DNA of 64,000 nt from Caballeronia concitans (GTDB lineage: Bacteria; Pseudomonadota; Gammaproteobacteria; Burkholderiales; Burkholderiaceae): assembly GCF_001544615.1 (NCBI RefSeq), contig NZ_FCNV02000009.1, positions 175,497 to 239,496 on the forward strand, read 5' to 3'. Below, piece after piece: positions 7,195 to 15,435 of this stretch; position 1 is the stretch's first letter; the number at the start of each line of letters is the position of its first letter. Under the pieces are notes generated by a model, which ran no database searches, had not been told where the DNA came from, and saw nothing but the letters and a program-made list of their open reading frames with translations. A program made the position numbers and the translations under genes.

Positions 7195-10188
7195 TTACTG
7201 ACAGGCTTCGCACTCGTCGAACCCAGGATCCCCCGGACGCATCATGCAAACCGGCCCATCGGCTTCCGGCGCAGCCGCAACCTGTGCGGCATTGAAACCA
7301 CCGCCCGCCGCCGAGGCCGAAGAAGCCCCAAAACCGCCGTTAGCACCCGACGACGAAGCACCGCCGTCGCCCGAAGAAGGCACCGCATTGAGCGCACCGT
7401 GCGCAACGGTCGACTTCTCGACGTGCGTCGCTGCCATCGTGCGGAGGTAGTACGTCGTCTTCAGGCCACGCAGCCATGCGAGCTTGTAGACCTCGTCCAG
7501 CTTCTTGCCCGACGCGCCCGCCATATAGATATTCAGCGACTGCGCCTGATCGATCCACTTCTGACGACGCGACGCCGCCTCGACGAGCCACTTCGGATCG
7601 ACTTCGAACGCCGTCGCGTAGATCGCGCGCAAGTCCGCCGGAATGCGATCGATGCGCGACAACGTGCCGTCGAAATACTTCAGGTCCGACACCATCACCT
7701 CGTCCCACAGGCCGCGCGCCTTCAGGTCACGCACCAGGTAGTCGTTGACCACCGTGAATTCGCCTGACAGATTCGACTTCACATACAGGTTCTGGAACGT
7801 CGGCTCGATACACGCCGACACGCCGATGATGTTCGAAATCGTCGCCGTCGGTGCAATCGCCACGCAGTTCGAATTGCGCATGCCGTGCGCCGCGATGCGC
7901 GAACGCAGCGCCGACCAGTCCATCGTCTCGGACGTATCCACTTCGACGTAACCGCCACGCGCTTCAGCCAGCAGCTTCAGCGTGTCTTGCGGCAGGATGC
8001 CGCGATCCCACAGCGAGCCGCGATACGTCGCGTAACGGCCGCGCTCTTCCGCCAGTTCCGTCGATGCGTAGTACGCGTAGTAGCACACCGCTTCCATCGA
8101 ACGATCCGCGAACTCCACCGCCTCCTGCGACGCGTACGGCGTGCGCAGCAAGTGCAGACAGTCCTGGAAGCCCATGATGCCCATGCCCACCGGACGATGC
8201 TTCAGGTTCGAATTGCGCGCCTTCGCCACCGCGTAATAGTTGATGTCGATCACGTTGTCGAGCATGCGCATCGCCACGCTGATCGTGCGCTTCAACTTCG
8301 CGTGATCCAGCGCGAGCGTGCCGTCGGCCTGCTTCGTCAGGTGCGCGACGAGGTTCACGGAGCCGAGGTTACAGACGGCGATTTCCGTGTCGCTCGTGTT
8401 CAGCGTGATTTCCGTGCACAGGTTCGACGAGTGGACGACGCCCACGTGCTGCTGCGGCGAACGCACGTTACACGGATCCTTGAACGTGATCCACGGATGA
8501 CCCGTCTCGAACAGCATGCCCAGCATCTTGCGCCACAGTTGCGCGGCCGGCACCTTCTTGAACAGCTTGATCTCGCCGCGGGCCGCCTTCTCTTCGTAAG
8601 CAACGTACGCCTTCTCGAATTCCGCGCCGAACAGGTCGTGCAGATCCGGGCAGGTGGCCGGCGAGAACAGCGTCCAGTCGCCGCCTTCGTGAACGCGCTT
8701 CATGAACAGGTCGGGAATCCAGTTCGCCGTGTTCATGTCGTGCGTGCGGCGACGGTCATCGCCCGTGTTCTTGCGCAGCTCGAGAAATTCCTCGATGTCC
8801 AGGTGCCACGTCTCCAGGTACGCGCACACCGCGCCCTTGCGCTTGCCGCCCTGATTCACCGCGACGGCCGTGTCGTTCACCACCTTCAGGAACGGAACCA
8901 CGCCCTGCGACTTGCCGTTCGTGCCCTTGATGTGCGAGCCGAGCGCACGCACGCGCGTCCAGTCGTTGCCGAGGCCGCCCGCGAATTTCGAGAGCAGCGC
9001 GTTTTCCTTCAGCGCTTCGTAGATGCCGTCGAGGTCGTCGGCGACGGTCGTCAGGTAGCACGACGACAACTGCGAGCGATGCGTGCCCGAGTTGAACAGC
9101 GTCGGCGTCGACGACATGAAGTCGAACGACGACAGCACGTTGTAGAACTCGATGGCGCGCGCTTCGCGGTCGATTTCGTTCAGCGACAGACCCATCGCGA
9201 CGCGCATGAAGAACGCCTGCGGCAACTCGATGCGCGTGCCGTCGACGTGCAGGAAGTAGCGGTCATACAGCGTCTGCAGGCCGAGATAGCCGAATTGCAG
9301 ATCGCGGTTCGCGTCGAGCGCGGCGCCCAGGCGCTTGAGGTCGAACTGTTGCAGCTTCTCGTCGAGCAGGCCGGCTTCGACGCCGCGCTTGATGAACTGC
9401 GGGAAGTACTCGGTGTAACGCTCGCCCATCTCGGCTTGCGTCACTTCTTCTTCGAGAATCTCGCGGCGGATCGTGTGCAGCAGGATGCGCGACGTGACCT
9501 GGCTGTACGCCGGGTCCTTTTCGATCATCGTGCGCGCGGCGAGAATGGCCGAGTCGTAAACCTGCGCCATCGGCACGCCGTCGTACAGATTCTTCACCGT
9601 TTCGGCGACGATCGGATCGGCGGAGACGGCATCGCCCAGATTCGCGCAGGCGGACACGATCAGCGCTTTCAGCGCTTCGAGATCGAGCGGACGCGTGACG
9701 CCGTTGTCCGTCACATTGATGACGCCGCCGTCATGCGACTGCGCGTTCTGCCCGGCCGAACGCTCTTGCGAACGCTGCTGCGTGCGCTTCTCGCGATACA
9801 GCACGTAGGCGCGCGCGACGTTGTGCTCGCCGCCGCGCATCAGCGCGAGTTCGACCTGATCCTGAATGTCTTCGATATGGAACGTGCCGCCGTGCGGACG
9901 GCTGCGCACGAGCGCGCGCACGACTGCTTGCGTCAGTTGCTCGACCTGCTCGCGCACGCGGGCCGAAGCCGCGCCCTGCCCGCCATTGACGGCGATGAAC
10001 GCCTTCGTCACGGCGATGGAGATCTTCGACGGCTCGAACGACACCACGCTTCCGTTGCGACGGATGACCTTGTAGTCGGCAAACGTCGTGTTGGGCGCGA
10101 GCGCCGGCGCGCCCGGAACCTGCGCACCGCCTGCGGGCTGTGCGGATGCGCCTTCGAAGGAAGTCGTGGCGTTTTCGGTGGTTTGCAT
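7195..10188 (-). CDS. nrdA: Ribonucleoside-diphosphate reductase subunit alpha (class Ia)
   Basis: The large catalytic subunit of aerobic ribonucleotide reductase, 997 residues. All class Ia active-site residues are visible: the redox pair Cys in LSSCYLTT and AVCNLGS, the Asn/Cys/Glu triad in NLCTEI, the radical-transfer Tyr pair in KTTYYLRT, and the C-terminal shuttle Cys pair in ECEACQ. The N-terminus has an ATP-cone (about residues 35-135) and a second cone-like segment (about 155-245), so the protein is longer than E. coli NrdA (761). I place the start at 10188 (AGGAG eight bases upstream), 17 codons inside the longest frame. The gene has its own NrdR-controlled promoter. Confidence 0.97.
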   Translation of the reverse strand: MQTTENATTSFEGASAQPAGGAQVPGAPALAPNTTFADYKVIRRNGSVVSFEPSKISIAVTKAFIAVNGGQGAASARVREQVEQLTQAVVRALVRSRPHGGTFHIEDIQDQVELALMRGGEHNVARAYVLYREKRTQQRSQERSAGQNAQSHDGGVINVTDNGVTRPLDLEALKALIVSACANLGDAVSADPIVAETVKNLYDGVPMAQVYDSAILAARTMIEKDPAYSQVTSRILLHTIRREILEEEVTQAEMGERYTEYFPQFIKRGVEAGLLDEKLQQFDLKRLGAALDANRDLQFGYLGLQTLYDRYFLHVDGTRIELPQAFFMRVAMGLSLNEIDREARAIEFYNVLSSFDFMSSTPTLFNSGTHRSQLSSCYLTTVADDLDGIYEALKENALLSKFAGGLGNDWTRVRALGSHIKGTNGKSQGVVPFLKVVNDTAVAVNQGGKRKGAVCAYLETWHLDIEEFLELRKNTGDDRRRTHDMNTANWIPDLFMKRVHEGGDWTLFSPATCPDLHDLFGAEFEKAYVAYEEKAARGEIKLFKKVPAAQLWRKMLGMLFETGHPWITFKDPCNVRSPQQHVGVVHSSNLCTEITLNTSDTEIAVCNLGSVNLVAHLTKQADGTLALDHAKLKRTISVAMRMLDNVIDINYYAVAKARNSNLKHRPVGMGIMGFQDCLHLLRTPYASQEAVEFADRSMEAVCYYAYYASTELAEERGRYATYRGSLWDRGILPQDTLKLLAEARGGYVEVDTSETMDWSALRSRIAAHGMRNSNCVAIAPTATISNIIGVSACIEPTFQNLYVKSNLSGEFTVVNDYLVRDLKARGLWDEVMVSDLKYFDGTLSRIDRIPADLRAIYATAFEVDPKWLVEAASRRQKWIDQAQSLNIYMAGASGKKLDEVYKLAWLRGLKTTYYLRTMAATHVEKSTVAHGALNAVPSSGDGGASSSGANGGFGASSASAAGGGFNAAQVAAAPEADGPVCMMRPGDPGFDECEACQ

Positions 10189-10581
10189 GTGCAAAACTCC
10201 TGGTGTTCGAATGGTGCGGATGATCCGCGGATTTATCACTTGTGCCGCGCGTGCCGCGCCGTTGCATGACGACGATGACCGCGCGGTGTTTTTGCGGTGA
10301 AGCCGAGCCGTGAAGCCAGCAAGCCCTGAACGCGATTCGCGGCGATGCGGCCCGCACTGTTCTTGGCGTCGCGTGCGGGGCCCGCGTTGGCGCGCGGTTA
10401 TCGGTCGACGCGACTCGCATTCACTTGCATGCGTTCTTCACGGTGCTGCTTGCTGGCGCTCGGTGCGCCAAGGCGTTTCCATGCTGCAAAACCGCCTTGC
10501 ACACCGCCCCGGGCCAGCGAAACTTCTCTTACTCCGGAAAGCCAACGGCGCCGGCTCATGGGAGCGGGCGCCGCCTCAACA

Positions 10582-10628
10582 ACACAAGATATAGTGCAAG
10601 GTACGTCTTTCGGCACCAAGTATAGTGG
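10582..10628 (-). promoter_or_regulatory. Pair of NrdR-type boxes upstream of nrdA
   Basis: Box 1 is ACACAAGATATAGTGC (10582-10597) and box 2 is GCACCAAGTATAGTGG (10613-10628). The shared ATAGTG cores are exactly 31 bp apart, three helical turns, which is the known NrdR operator geometry. Box 2 covers the -10 of the putative promoter. Confidence 0.75.
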
Positions 10629-10646
10629 AACTTCGCACGGTCTCAA
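10619..10646 (-). promoter_or_regulatory. Putative sigma-70 promoter of nrdA
   Basis: On the minus strand a -35 TTGAGA (10646-10641) and a -10 TATACT (10624-10619) are separated by 16 bp. The -10 lies inside the upstream NrdR-type box, so NrdR binding would block RNA polymerase. Confidence 0.6.
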
Positions 10647-10784
10647 AAAGGTTTTTTTGCTGACGAAACGCGCCGCCGGGGTTGACTTCTGTGGCGGCAA
10701 AGCGCGACAAGGCCTCGCGCGCAAAGCTGCCGCGCTGCAGCGAGAAAGACCTTACGCGGCGCTCACTCGCGGCTCGGCGGTTGC

Positions 10785-11381
10785 TCAGATGCTGGGCTGA
10801 AATGGAAAAAACGATGGCGGCAGCGCGCTGTCGTGACGCAGGCGCGACCAGTCGAAGTGCGGACCGGGATCGGTCTTGCGGCCCGGCGCGACGTCGGAAT
10901 GACCGGCGAGCGCATCGATCGGATAACGCGCCACGAGAACGCGAACGAGCGCGGCGAGCGCGTCGTATTGCGCGTCTTCGAACGGCACGCGATCGCTGCC
11001 TTCCAGTTCGACGCCGATCGAAAAGTCGTTGCATCGCTCGCGCCCGCAGAACGACGAAACGCCCGCGTGCCACGCGCGGTCATCGCAGGAAACGAATTGC
11101 TGCACGCCCCCGTCGCGCCGGATGACGAAGTGCGCCGACACGCGCACGCCGCGCAGGTGATCGAAGTACGGATGCGCGTCGTGATCGAGCGTGTTCTGGA
11201 AGAACCGGGCGATGGAATCGGTGGTGAAGTCGTCGGGCGGCAGGCTGATGTTGTGAATCACGATCAGCGTCGGCGCGATATCTCCCGGGCGCGCTTCGAA
11301 GTTCGGCGACGGCAGGCGCGTCGCGTGAGTGAGCCAGCCTTGCGCGTCGATGTGCGGATCGCGCGCGGACGACGTGTTCAT
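10785..11381 (-). CDS. ampD: 1,6-anhydro-N-acetylmuramyl-L-alanine amidase
   Basis: A 198-residue cytoplasmic zinc amidase of the amidase_2 family. It removes the peptide from anhydromuropeptides during peptidoglycan recycling; its loss induces AmpC beta-lactamase in species with AmpR. The zinc ligands are visible as H43 (VIHN), H161 (GHSDVAPGRKTDPG) and D171, with the conserved Glu at residue 125 (GVELEG). The start at 11381 (MNTSSARD) is chosen because it forms an ATGA overlap with the upstream PP0621-type gene and fits the family length. The longer frame up to 11492 would run into that gene. Confidence 0.95.
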   Translation of the reverse strand: MNTSSARDPHIDAQGWLTHATRLPSPNFEARPGDIAPTLIVIHNISLPPDDFTTDSIARFFQNTLDHDAHPYFDHLRGVRVSAHFVIRRDGGVQQFVSCDDRAWHAGVSSFCGRERCNDFSIGVELEGSDRVPFEDAQYDALAALVRVLVARYPIDALAGHSDVAPGRKTDPGPHFDWSRLRHDSALPPSFFPFQPSI

Positions 11382-11689
11382 CTCGCGTCGCGGCCGGTCG
11401 GGCGGGCCGCGTAACGGCGTGCGTGCTCGTTGCAGCAGAAGCGCTCGCCCGCCACGACGATCGACTCGCTGCGCGGCGTATGCACGCCGCATTGCGTGCA
11501 GCGGATGAGCGGATCGGGGAGCTGCGGGGCATCGGTGGCGCCGTTGCGCGCACGCGTCGAGTTCGTCGATCTTGCGCCGTCCGCCGCGTCGCGCGCGCCT
11601 GCTTGCGCACGCTCATTCGCGCGGCGCAGCTTCTTGAGCAGCCACTGCGTGACGAAGAACAGGAAGATGAGAAGAATGAAGTTTCGCAT
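11378..11689 (-). CDS. PP0621 family protein (small membrane-anchored zinc-ribbon-like protein)
   Basis: A 103-residue protein with one N-terminal membrane segment (residues about 3-18), a variable polar linker, and a C-terminal cysteine motif (CTQC near residue 65, FCCNEH near 85) that probably binds zinc. This matches the uncharacterised PP0621 family found next to ampD in many proteobacteria. Its stop overlaps the ampD start by ATGA, so the two are translationally coupled; a cell-envelope link is likely but untested. Confidence 0.88.
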   Translation of the reverse strand: MRNFILLIFLFFVTQWLLKKLRRANERAQAGARDAADGARSTNSTRARNGATDAPQLPDPLIRCTQCGVHTPRSESIVVAGERFCCNEHARRYAARPTGRDAR

Positions 11690-11711
11690 CGGCTAGAGAA
11701 GTGATTCGCCT

Positions 11712-12626
11712 TCAGATGACCGCGCGATGCAGCAGCACTTCGAACACGAAGCGGCTGCCGACATACGCGAGCAGCAGCGCCACGAACGACGCGAGCACCC
11801 AGCGCAGCGCGGCGCGACCGCGCCAGCCGGAGATGCGCCGCGCGGTGAGCAGCGCGCCGAACATCAGCCAGGAAAGGAAAGCGAAGACGGTCTTGTGATC
11901 GAAGCGCAGCGCGCGATCGACCAGTTGCTCATTGAACGCGATGCCCGACACGAGCGTCAACGTCAGCAGCACGAACCCGGCGCCGATGAGCCGGAACAGC
12001 AGCTTTTCGAGCGTGAGCAGCGGCGGCAACGTGTCGAGCCAGCTAGCGAGCCAGCCGTTGTTGCCGGAATGACGCATCGCGAGGCCGCGCATGCGCTGCA
12101 GGCGGCGTTCGAGCATCAGCATCAAAATGGCGTGCAGCGCGGCGATGGCGAACAGGCCATACGCGATGTTCGCGATCAGAAAATGCAGCTTGAACATCGG
12201 CGCGGCGGAATACGAGAGCACGCGCACGCCGCCGAAGACGAGCGGCATCAGCGACGCCAGGCACGCGAGCGGCAGCACGAGCAGACGCAGGCCGTCGAGC
12301 GGGAAGAAGAAGCTCTCGATCCAGTAGATGCCCGCGCCGAGCCAGAACATCGCGGAGAGCGCGAACGCGAAGCCGAAGACCATCGCGTTCTGCGGGAAGA
12401 TGGTCGTGTGCAGCAGGAGGCCGTGAACGACCAGCGCTATTAATAATAGAGCGCGCCCGACGCCGCTCATTCCCGACGCTTTCGATGCGACCGCCGGCGG
12501 CGCGACGACGCCCGCCGGCACGCCCGCCAGCGCCGGCTCGACAGCCGTATGACGATGCGCGCGCCAGCCCGCCACGGCCAGTCCGCCGTAGAGAAGCGCA
12601 GTGAGGGCATACAGTACAATATCCAT
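11712..12626 (-). CDS. Cytochrome c assembly family inner membrane protein (CcsA/YpjD-like)
   Basis: A 304-residue polytopic protein with about eight hydrophobic segments and the CcsA/CcmC/HemX-type core (WLGAGIYWIESFF, then repeated hydrophobic helices with His). Members sit beside ffh in many proteobacteria and are annotated YpjD or cytochrome c assembly protein; a role in haem handling is assumed. The start at 12626 has no clear Shine-Dalgarno. A TAAACT at 12638-12633 would put the transcription start almost on the ATG, so a leaderless message is possible. It is divergent from ffh. Confidence 0.88.
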   Translation of the reverse strand: MDIVLYALTALLYGGLAVAGWRAHRHTAVEPALAGVPAGVVAPPAVASKASGMSGVGRALLLIALVVHGLLLHTTIFPQNAMVFGFAFALSAMFWLGAGIYWIESFFFPLDGLRLLVLPLACLASLMPLVFGGVRVLSYSAAPMFKLHFLIANIAYGLFAIAALHAILMLMLERRLQRMRGLAMRHSGNNGWLASWLDTLPPLLTLEKLLFRLIGAGFVLLTLTLVSGIAFNEQLVDRALRFDHKTVFAFLSWLMFGALLTARRISGWRGRAALRWVLASFVALLLAYVGSRFVFEVLLHRAVI

Positions 12627-12748
12627 GTTCGAAGTTTACACTAGGCCCGGAACCCGCGACGTCTTCCCCCTTGCGCCGGAATAGAGCGCATCGCCTGAAG
12701 CCGCGTGCGCGTCGCGGGAAAACAAGGGCCGCATTTTCTACATTCCCC

Positions 12749-14116
12749 ATGCTCGACAACCTCACTCAACGGATGGCGCGCGTCGTCAAGACGCTGCGCG
12801 GCGAGGCCCGGCTCACCGAGGCCAACACGCAGGAGATGCTGCGCGAAGTGCGCCTCGCCCTGCTCGAAGCCGACGTGGCGCTGCCGGTCGTGCGCGAGTT
12901 CATCGCGAAGGTGAAGGAAAAGGCGCTCGGCGAGGAAGTGCTTTCGAGCCTGTCGCCGGGTCAGGCGCTCGTCGGCGTCGTGCAGCGCGAATTGACCGCG
13001 GTCATCGGCGGCGACTATGAAGGCAAGGCCGCCGAACTCAATCTCGCGGTCACGCCGCCCGCGGTCATCCTCATGGCCGGTTTGCAGGGCGCGGGTAAGA
13101 CCACGACGACCGGCAAGCTCGCCAAGCTCCTGCGCGAAAAGCAGAAGAAAAAGGTGCTGACGGTTTCGGTCGACGTTTACCGCCCCGCCGCTATCCGCCA
13201 ATTGCAGACGGTGACCGAGCAGGTCGGCGCGGACTTTTTCCCGTCGGAGCCGGATCAGAAGCCTGCGGATATCGCGCGCGCGGCGATCGACTGGGCGAAG
13301 CGGCATTATCACGACGTCGTGATCGTCGATACGGCCGGCCGTCTCGGCATCGACGAAGCGATGATGACCGAGATCAGCCAGTTGCACGCGCTGCTCAAGC
13401 CCGCTGAGACGCTGTTCGTCGTCGACGCGATGCTCGGTCAGGACGCCGTCAACACCGCGAAGGCGTTCAACGACGCGCTGCCGCTCACGGGCGTCGTGCT
13501 CACGAAGCTCGACGGCGATTCGCGCGGCGGCGCGGCGCTCTCGGTGCGGCACGTCACCGGCAAGCCGATCAAGTTCGTCGGCGTCGCGGAAAAGCTCGAT
13601 GGCCTCGAAGTCTTCCATCCGGATCGCATGGCGAACCGGATTCTCGGCATGGGCGACATTCTCGCGCTCGTCGAGGAAGCGCAACGCGGCGTGGATACCG
13701 CCGCCGCGCAGAAGCTCGCCGACAAGGTCAAGAAAGGCGGCGATTTCGACCTGAACGACTTCAAGGCACAGCTTTCGCAAATGAAGAAGATGGGCGGGCT
13801 GTCGTCACTCATGGACAAGCTGCCCGCGCAGTTCCAGCAAGCCGCGCAAGGCGCGGACATGAACAACGCCGAAAAGCAGATGCGCCGCATGGAAGGCATC
13901 ATCAATTCGATGACGCTGCAGGAACGCGCGAAGCCCGAGCTTATCAAGGCGGCGCGCAAGCGTCGTATCGCGGCGGGCGCGGGCGTGCATGTGCAGGAAG
14001 TGAACCGCATGCTGAATCAGTACGAGCAGATGCGCGGCATGATGAAGAAGCTGAAGGGCGGCAATTTGCAGAAGATGATGCGCGGCATGAAGGGCATGAT
14101 GCCGGGCATGCGCTGA
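12749..14116 (+). CDS. ffh: Signal recognition particle protein
   Basis: Ffh (SRP54), 455 residues, is the GTPase of the signal recognition particle; with 4.5S RNA it brings nascent inner-membrane proteins to FtsY and SecYEG. The N domain (1-100) is followed by the G domain with the P-loop GLQGAGKT (111-118), DTAGR, and TKLDGDSRGG. A methionine-rich M domain (about 300-455) ends in MMRGMKGMMPGMR. The longer frame from 12671 adds 26 non-conserved residues, so the ATG at 12749 (MLDNLTQR) is the family start, though the ribosome site before it is weak. Confidence 0.97.
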   Translation: MLDNLTQRMARVVKTLRGEARLTEANTQEMLREVRLALLEADVALPVVREFIAKVKEKALGEEVLSSLSPGQALVGVVQRELTAVIGGDYEGKAAELNLAVTPPAVILMAGLQGAGKTTTTGKLAKLLREKQKKKVLTVSVDVYRPAAIRQLQTVTEQVGADFFPSEPDQKPADIARAAIDWAKRHYHDVVIVDTAGRLGIDEAMMTEISQLHALLKPAETLFVVDAMLGQDAVNTAKAFNDALPLTGVVLTKLDGDSRGGAALSVRHVTGKPIKFVGVAEKLDGLEVFHPDRMANRILGMGDILALVEEAQRGVDTAAAQKLADKVKKGGDFDLNDFKAQLSQMKKMGGLSSLMDKLPAQFQQAAQGADMNNAEKQMRRMEGIINSMTLQERAKPELIKAARKRRIAAGAGVHVQEVNRMLNQYEQMRGMMKKLKGGNLQKMMRGMKGMMPGMR

Positions 14117-14131
14117 CACGCATTTTTATTG

Positions 14132-14176
14132 AACCCGCGTTCTCTTCGGGCGTGCGACTCGGAAGAAACGCGGGTT
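14132..14176 (+). terminator. Possible terminator hairpin after ffh
   Basis: AACCCGCGTT (14132-14141) pairs with AACGCGGGTT (14167-14176) around a 25-nt loop, followed by a poor T-tract (TATC). It may terminate ffh or be only a stable hairpin between ffh and hpt. Confidence 0.4.
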
Positions 14177-14237
14177 TATCATATTGCGCACGCCGCTTTT
14201 TTTTTCACACTGAGAAGTCCGCCTCCCCCGCTTTCCT

Positions 14238-14789
14238 ATGAACCGCGAAGAAGCTCTCCATATTTTCAGCCACTCCGAAGAGATTGTGTCGGCTGACGAA
14301 GTCAACGCATCGATCGGACGCATGGCCGCGGCCATCAAGGCGGCGACGAGCGAAGATTTCCCGCTCGTGCTTTCGGTCATGGGAGGCGCGGCCGTTTTCA
14401 CCGGCATGCTCCTGCCGCACCTCGACTTCCCGCTCGAATTCGACTACATCCACCTGACGCGCTATCGCAATGCCATCAAGGGCGGCAGCGAGATGCAATG
14501 GCGTGTGGCGCCGGCGGAATCGGTGAAGGATCGCGTGGTGCTCGTGCTCGACGACATCCTCGACGAAGGCGAAACCATGGCCGCCATCCGCGACCGCATC
14601 ATGGCGATGGGCGCGAAGCAGTTCCTGTCGGCGGTGCTGTGCGAGAAGATCATCCCGAAGGCGAAGCCGCTGCGCCCGGATTTCTGCGGATTCGAAGTGC
14701 CGGACCGCTATGTGTTCGGCTGCGGGATGGACGCGAAGGGATACTGGCGGAATCTGCCGACGATCCGGGCGTTGACGGAAGGGGCGTGA
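14238..14789 (+). CDS. hpt: Hypoxanthine-guanine phosphoribosyltransferase
   Basis: A 183-residue type I phosphoribosyltransferase for purine salvage, converting hypoxanthine or guanine with PRPP to IMP or GMP. The PRPP loop is at residues about 100-114 (VVLVLDDILDEGETM), with the conserved MGGAAVFTG near residue 48. The C-terminal FGCGMDAKGYWRNLP matches the family's proline/aromatic purine-binding region. A strong bidirectional terminator separates it from the convergent marC-like gene. Confidence 0.94.
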   Translation: MNREEALHIFSHSEEIVSADEVNASIGRMAAAIKAATSEDFPLVLSVMGGAAVFTGMLLPHLDFPLEFDYIHLTRYRNAIKGGSEMQWRVAPAESVKDRVVLVLDDILDEGETMAAIRDRIMAMGAKQFLSAVLCEKIIPKAKPLRPDFCGFEVPDRYVFGCGMDAKGYWRNLPTIRALTEGA

Positions 14790-14806
14790 TCTTTCCGCCC
14801 GACATG

Positions 14807-14836
14807 AAAAAAAGCGGCCGAGGCCGCTTTTTTTTT
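14807..14836. terminator. Bidirectional Rho-independent terminator between hpt and marC-like gene
   Basis: A stem of A7-GCGGC pairs with GCCGC-T7 around CGAG, flanked by T-runs on both strands. It sits between convergent genes ending at 14789 (plus) and 14836 (minus); its distal edge touches the stop of the minus-strand gene. Confidence 0.92.
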
Positions 14837-15435
14837 CACAACTGATGCACGAAAGTCCGTATCCCTTCGAGCATCATCTCGACGGAAATCGCGACCAGCA
14901 CCAGCCCCATCAAGCGCTCGAACGCCGTTACCGCGCGTTCGCCGAGCCACTGCTGAATCTTTTCCGCGAGAATCAGCACGACCGCGCAGACGATCATCGT
15001 CACCGTGAGCGCGCCGATCCACTCCAACATCTTCCCCGGCGCCTGCGATGTCAGCAGCATCACGGTCGCGAGCGCCGACGGCCCCGCGAGCGCCGGAATG
15101 GCGAGCGGCACGATCAACGGCTCGCCGCCGCGCGAGTCGCCGCCCATCGGGCCGTCCGGATGCGGAAAGATCATCCGCAGCGCGATCAGGAACAGCACGA
15201 TCCCGCCGCCGATCCGCAGCGACAAATCCGTCAGATGCATCGCGCGAAGAAACCGGTCGCCGGCCAGCATGAACAGCAGCAGGATGCCGAACGCGATCGC
15301 CACTTCGCGCAGAATCACGACGCGGCGCCGCGCACTCGCGACGCCCCGCAGCGCATTGATGAAGATCGGAATATTGCCGAGCGGATCGGTGATCAGCAGC
15401 AGCAGCACCGTCGCCGACAGGAAGTTGTACTGCAT
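14836..15435 (-). CDS. MarC/YhgN family integral membrane protein
   Basis: A 199-residue protein with six predicted membrane segments, typical of the MarC family (UPF0056). The N-terminal LLLITDPLGNIPIF and the GGGIVLFLIALRMIFP segment are the conserved family features. E. coli MarC was once linked to antibiotic resistance but its transport role is unproven. Its ATG shares one base with the proS stop (TAATG), so it is translationally coupled to proS. Confidence 0.9.
   Translation of the reverse strand: MQYNFLSATVLLLLITDPLGNIPIFINALRGVASARRRVVILREVAIAFGILLLFMLAGDRFLRAMHLTDLSLRIGGGIVLFLIALRMIFPHPDGPMGGDSRGGEPLIVPLAIPALAGPSALATVMLLTSQAPGKMLEWIGALTVTMIVCAVVLILAEKIQQWLGERAVTAFERLMGLVLVAISVEMMLEGIRTFVHQL

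Larger units (their letters stand above)
10189..10784. other. Intergenic region: nrdA leader and promoter, 3' side of ampD
   Basis: This contains the nrdA promoter and NrdR-type boxes (10582-10646), leaving a leader of about 420 nt before nrdA. The 10660-10784 part lies downstream of ampD; a weak GCCGCC/GGCGGC hairpin (10672-10698) is the only terminator-like structure. No gene is supported. Confidence 0.5.

Noticed and set aside
7885-10269. A 794-codon plus-strand open frame opposite nrdA
   Set aside because: Antisense shadow; its translation is a repetitive Arg/His/Val composition typical of the complement of a conserved gene.
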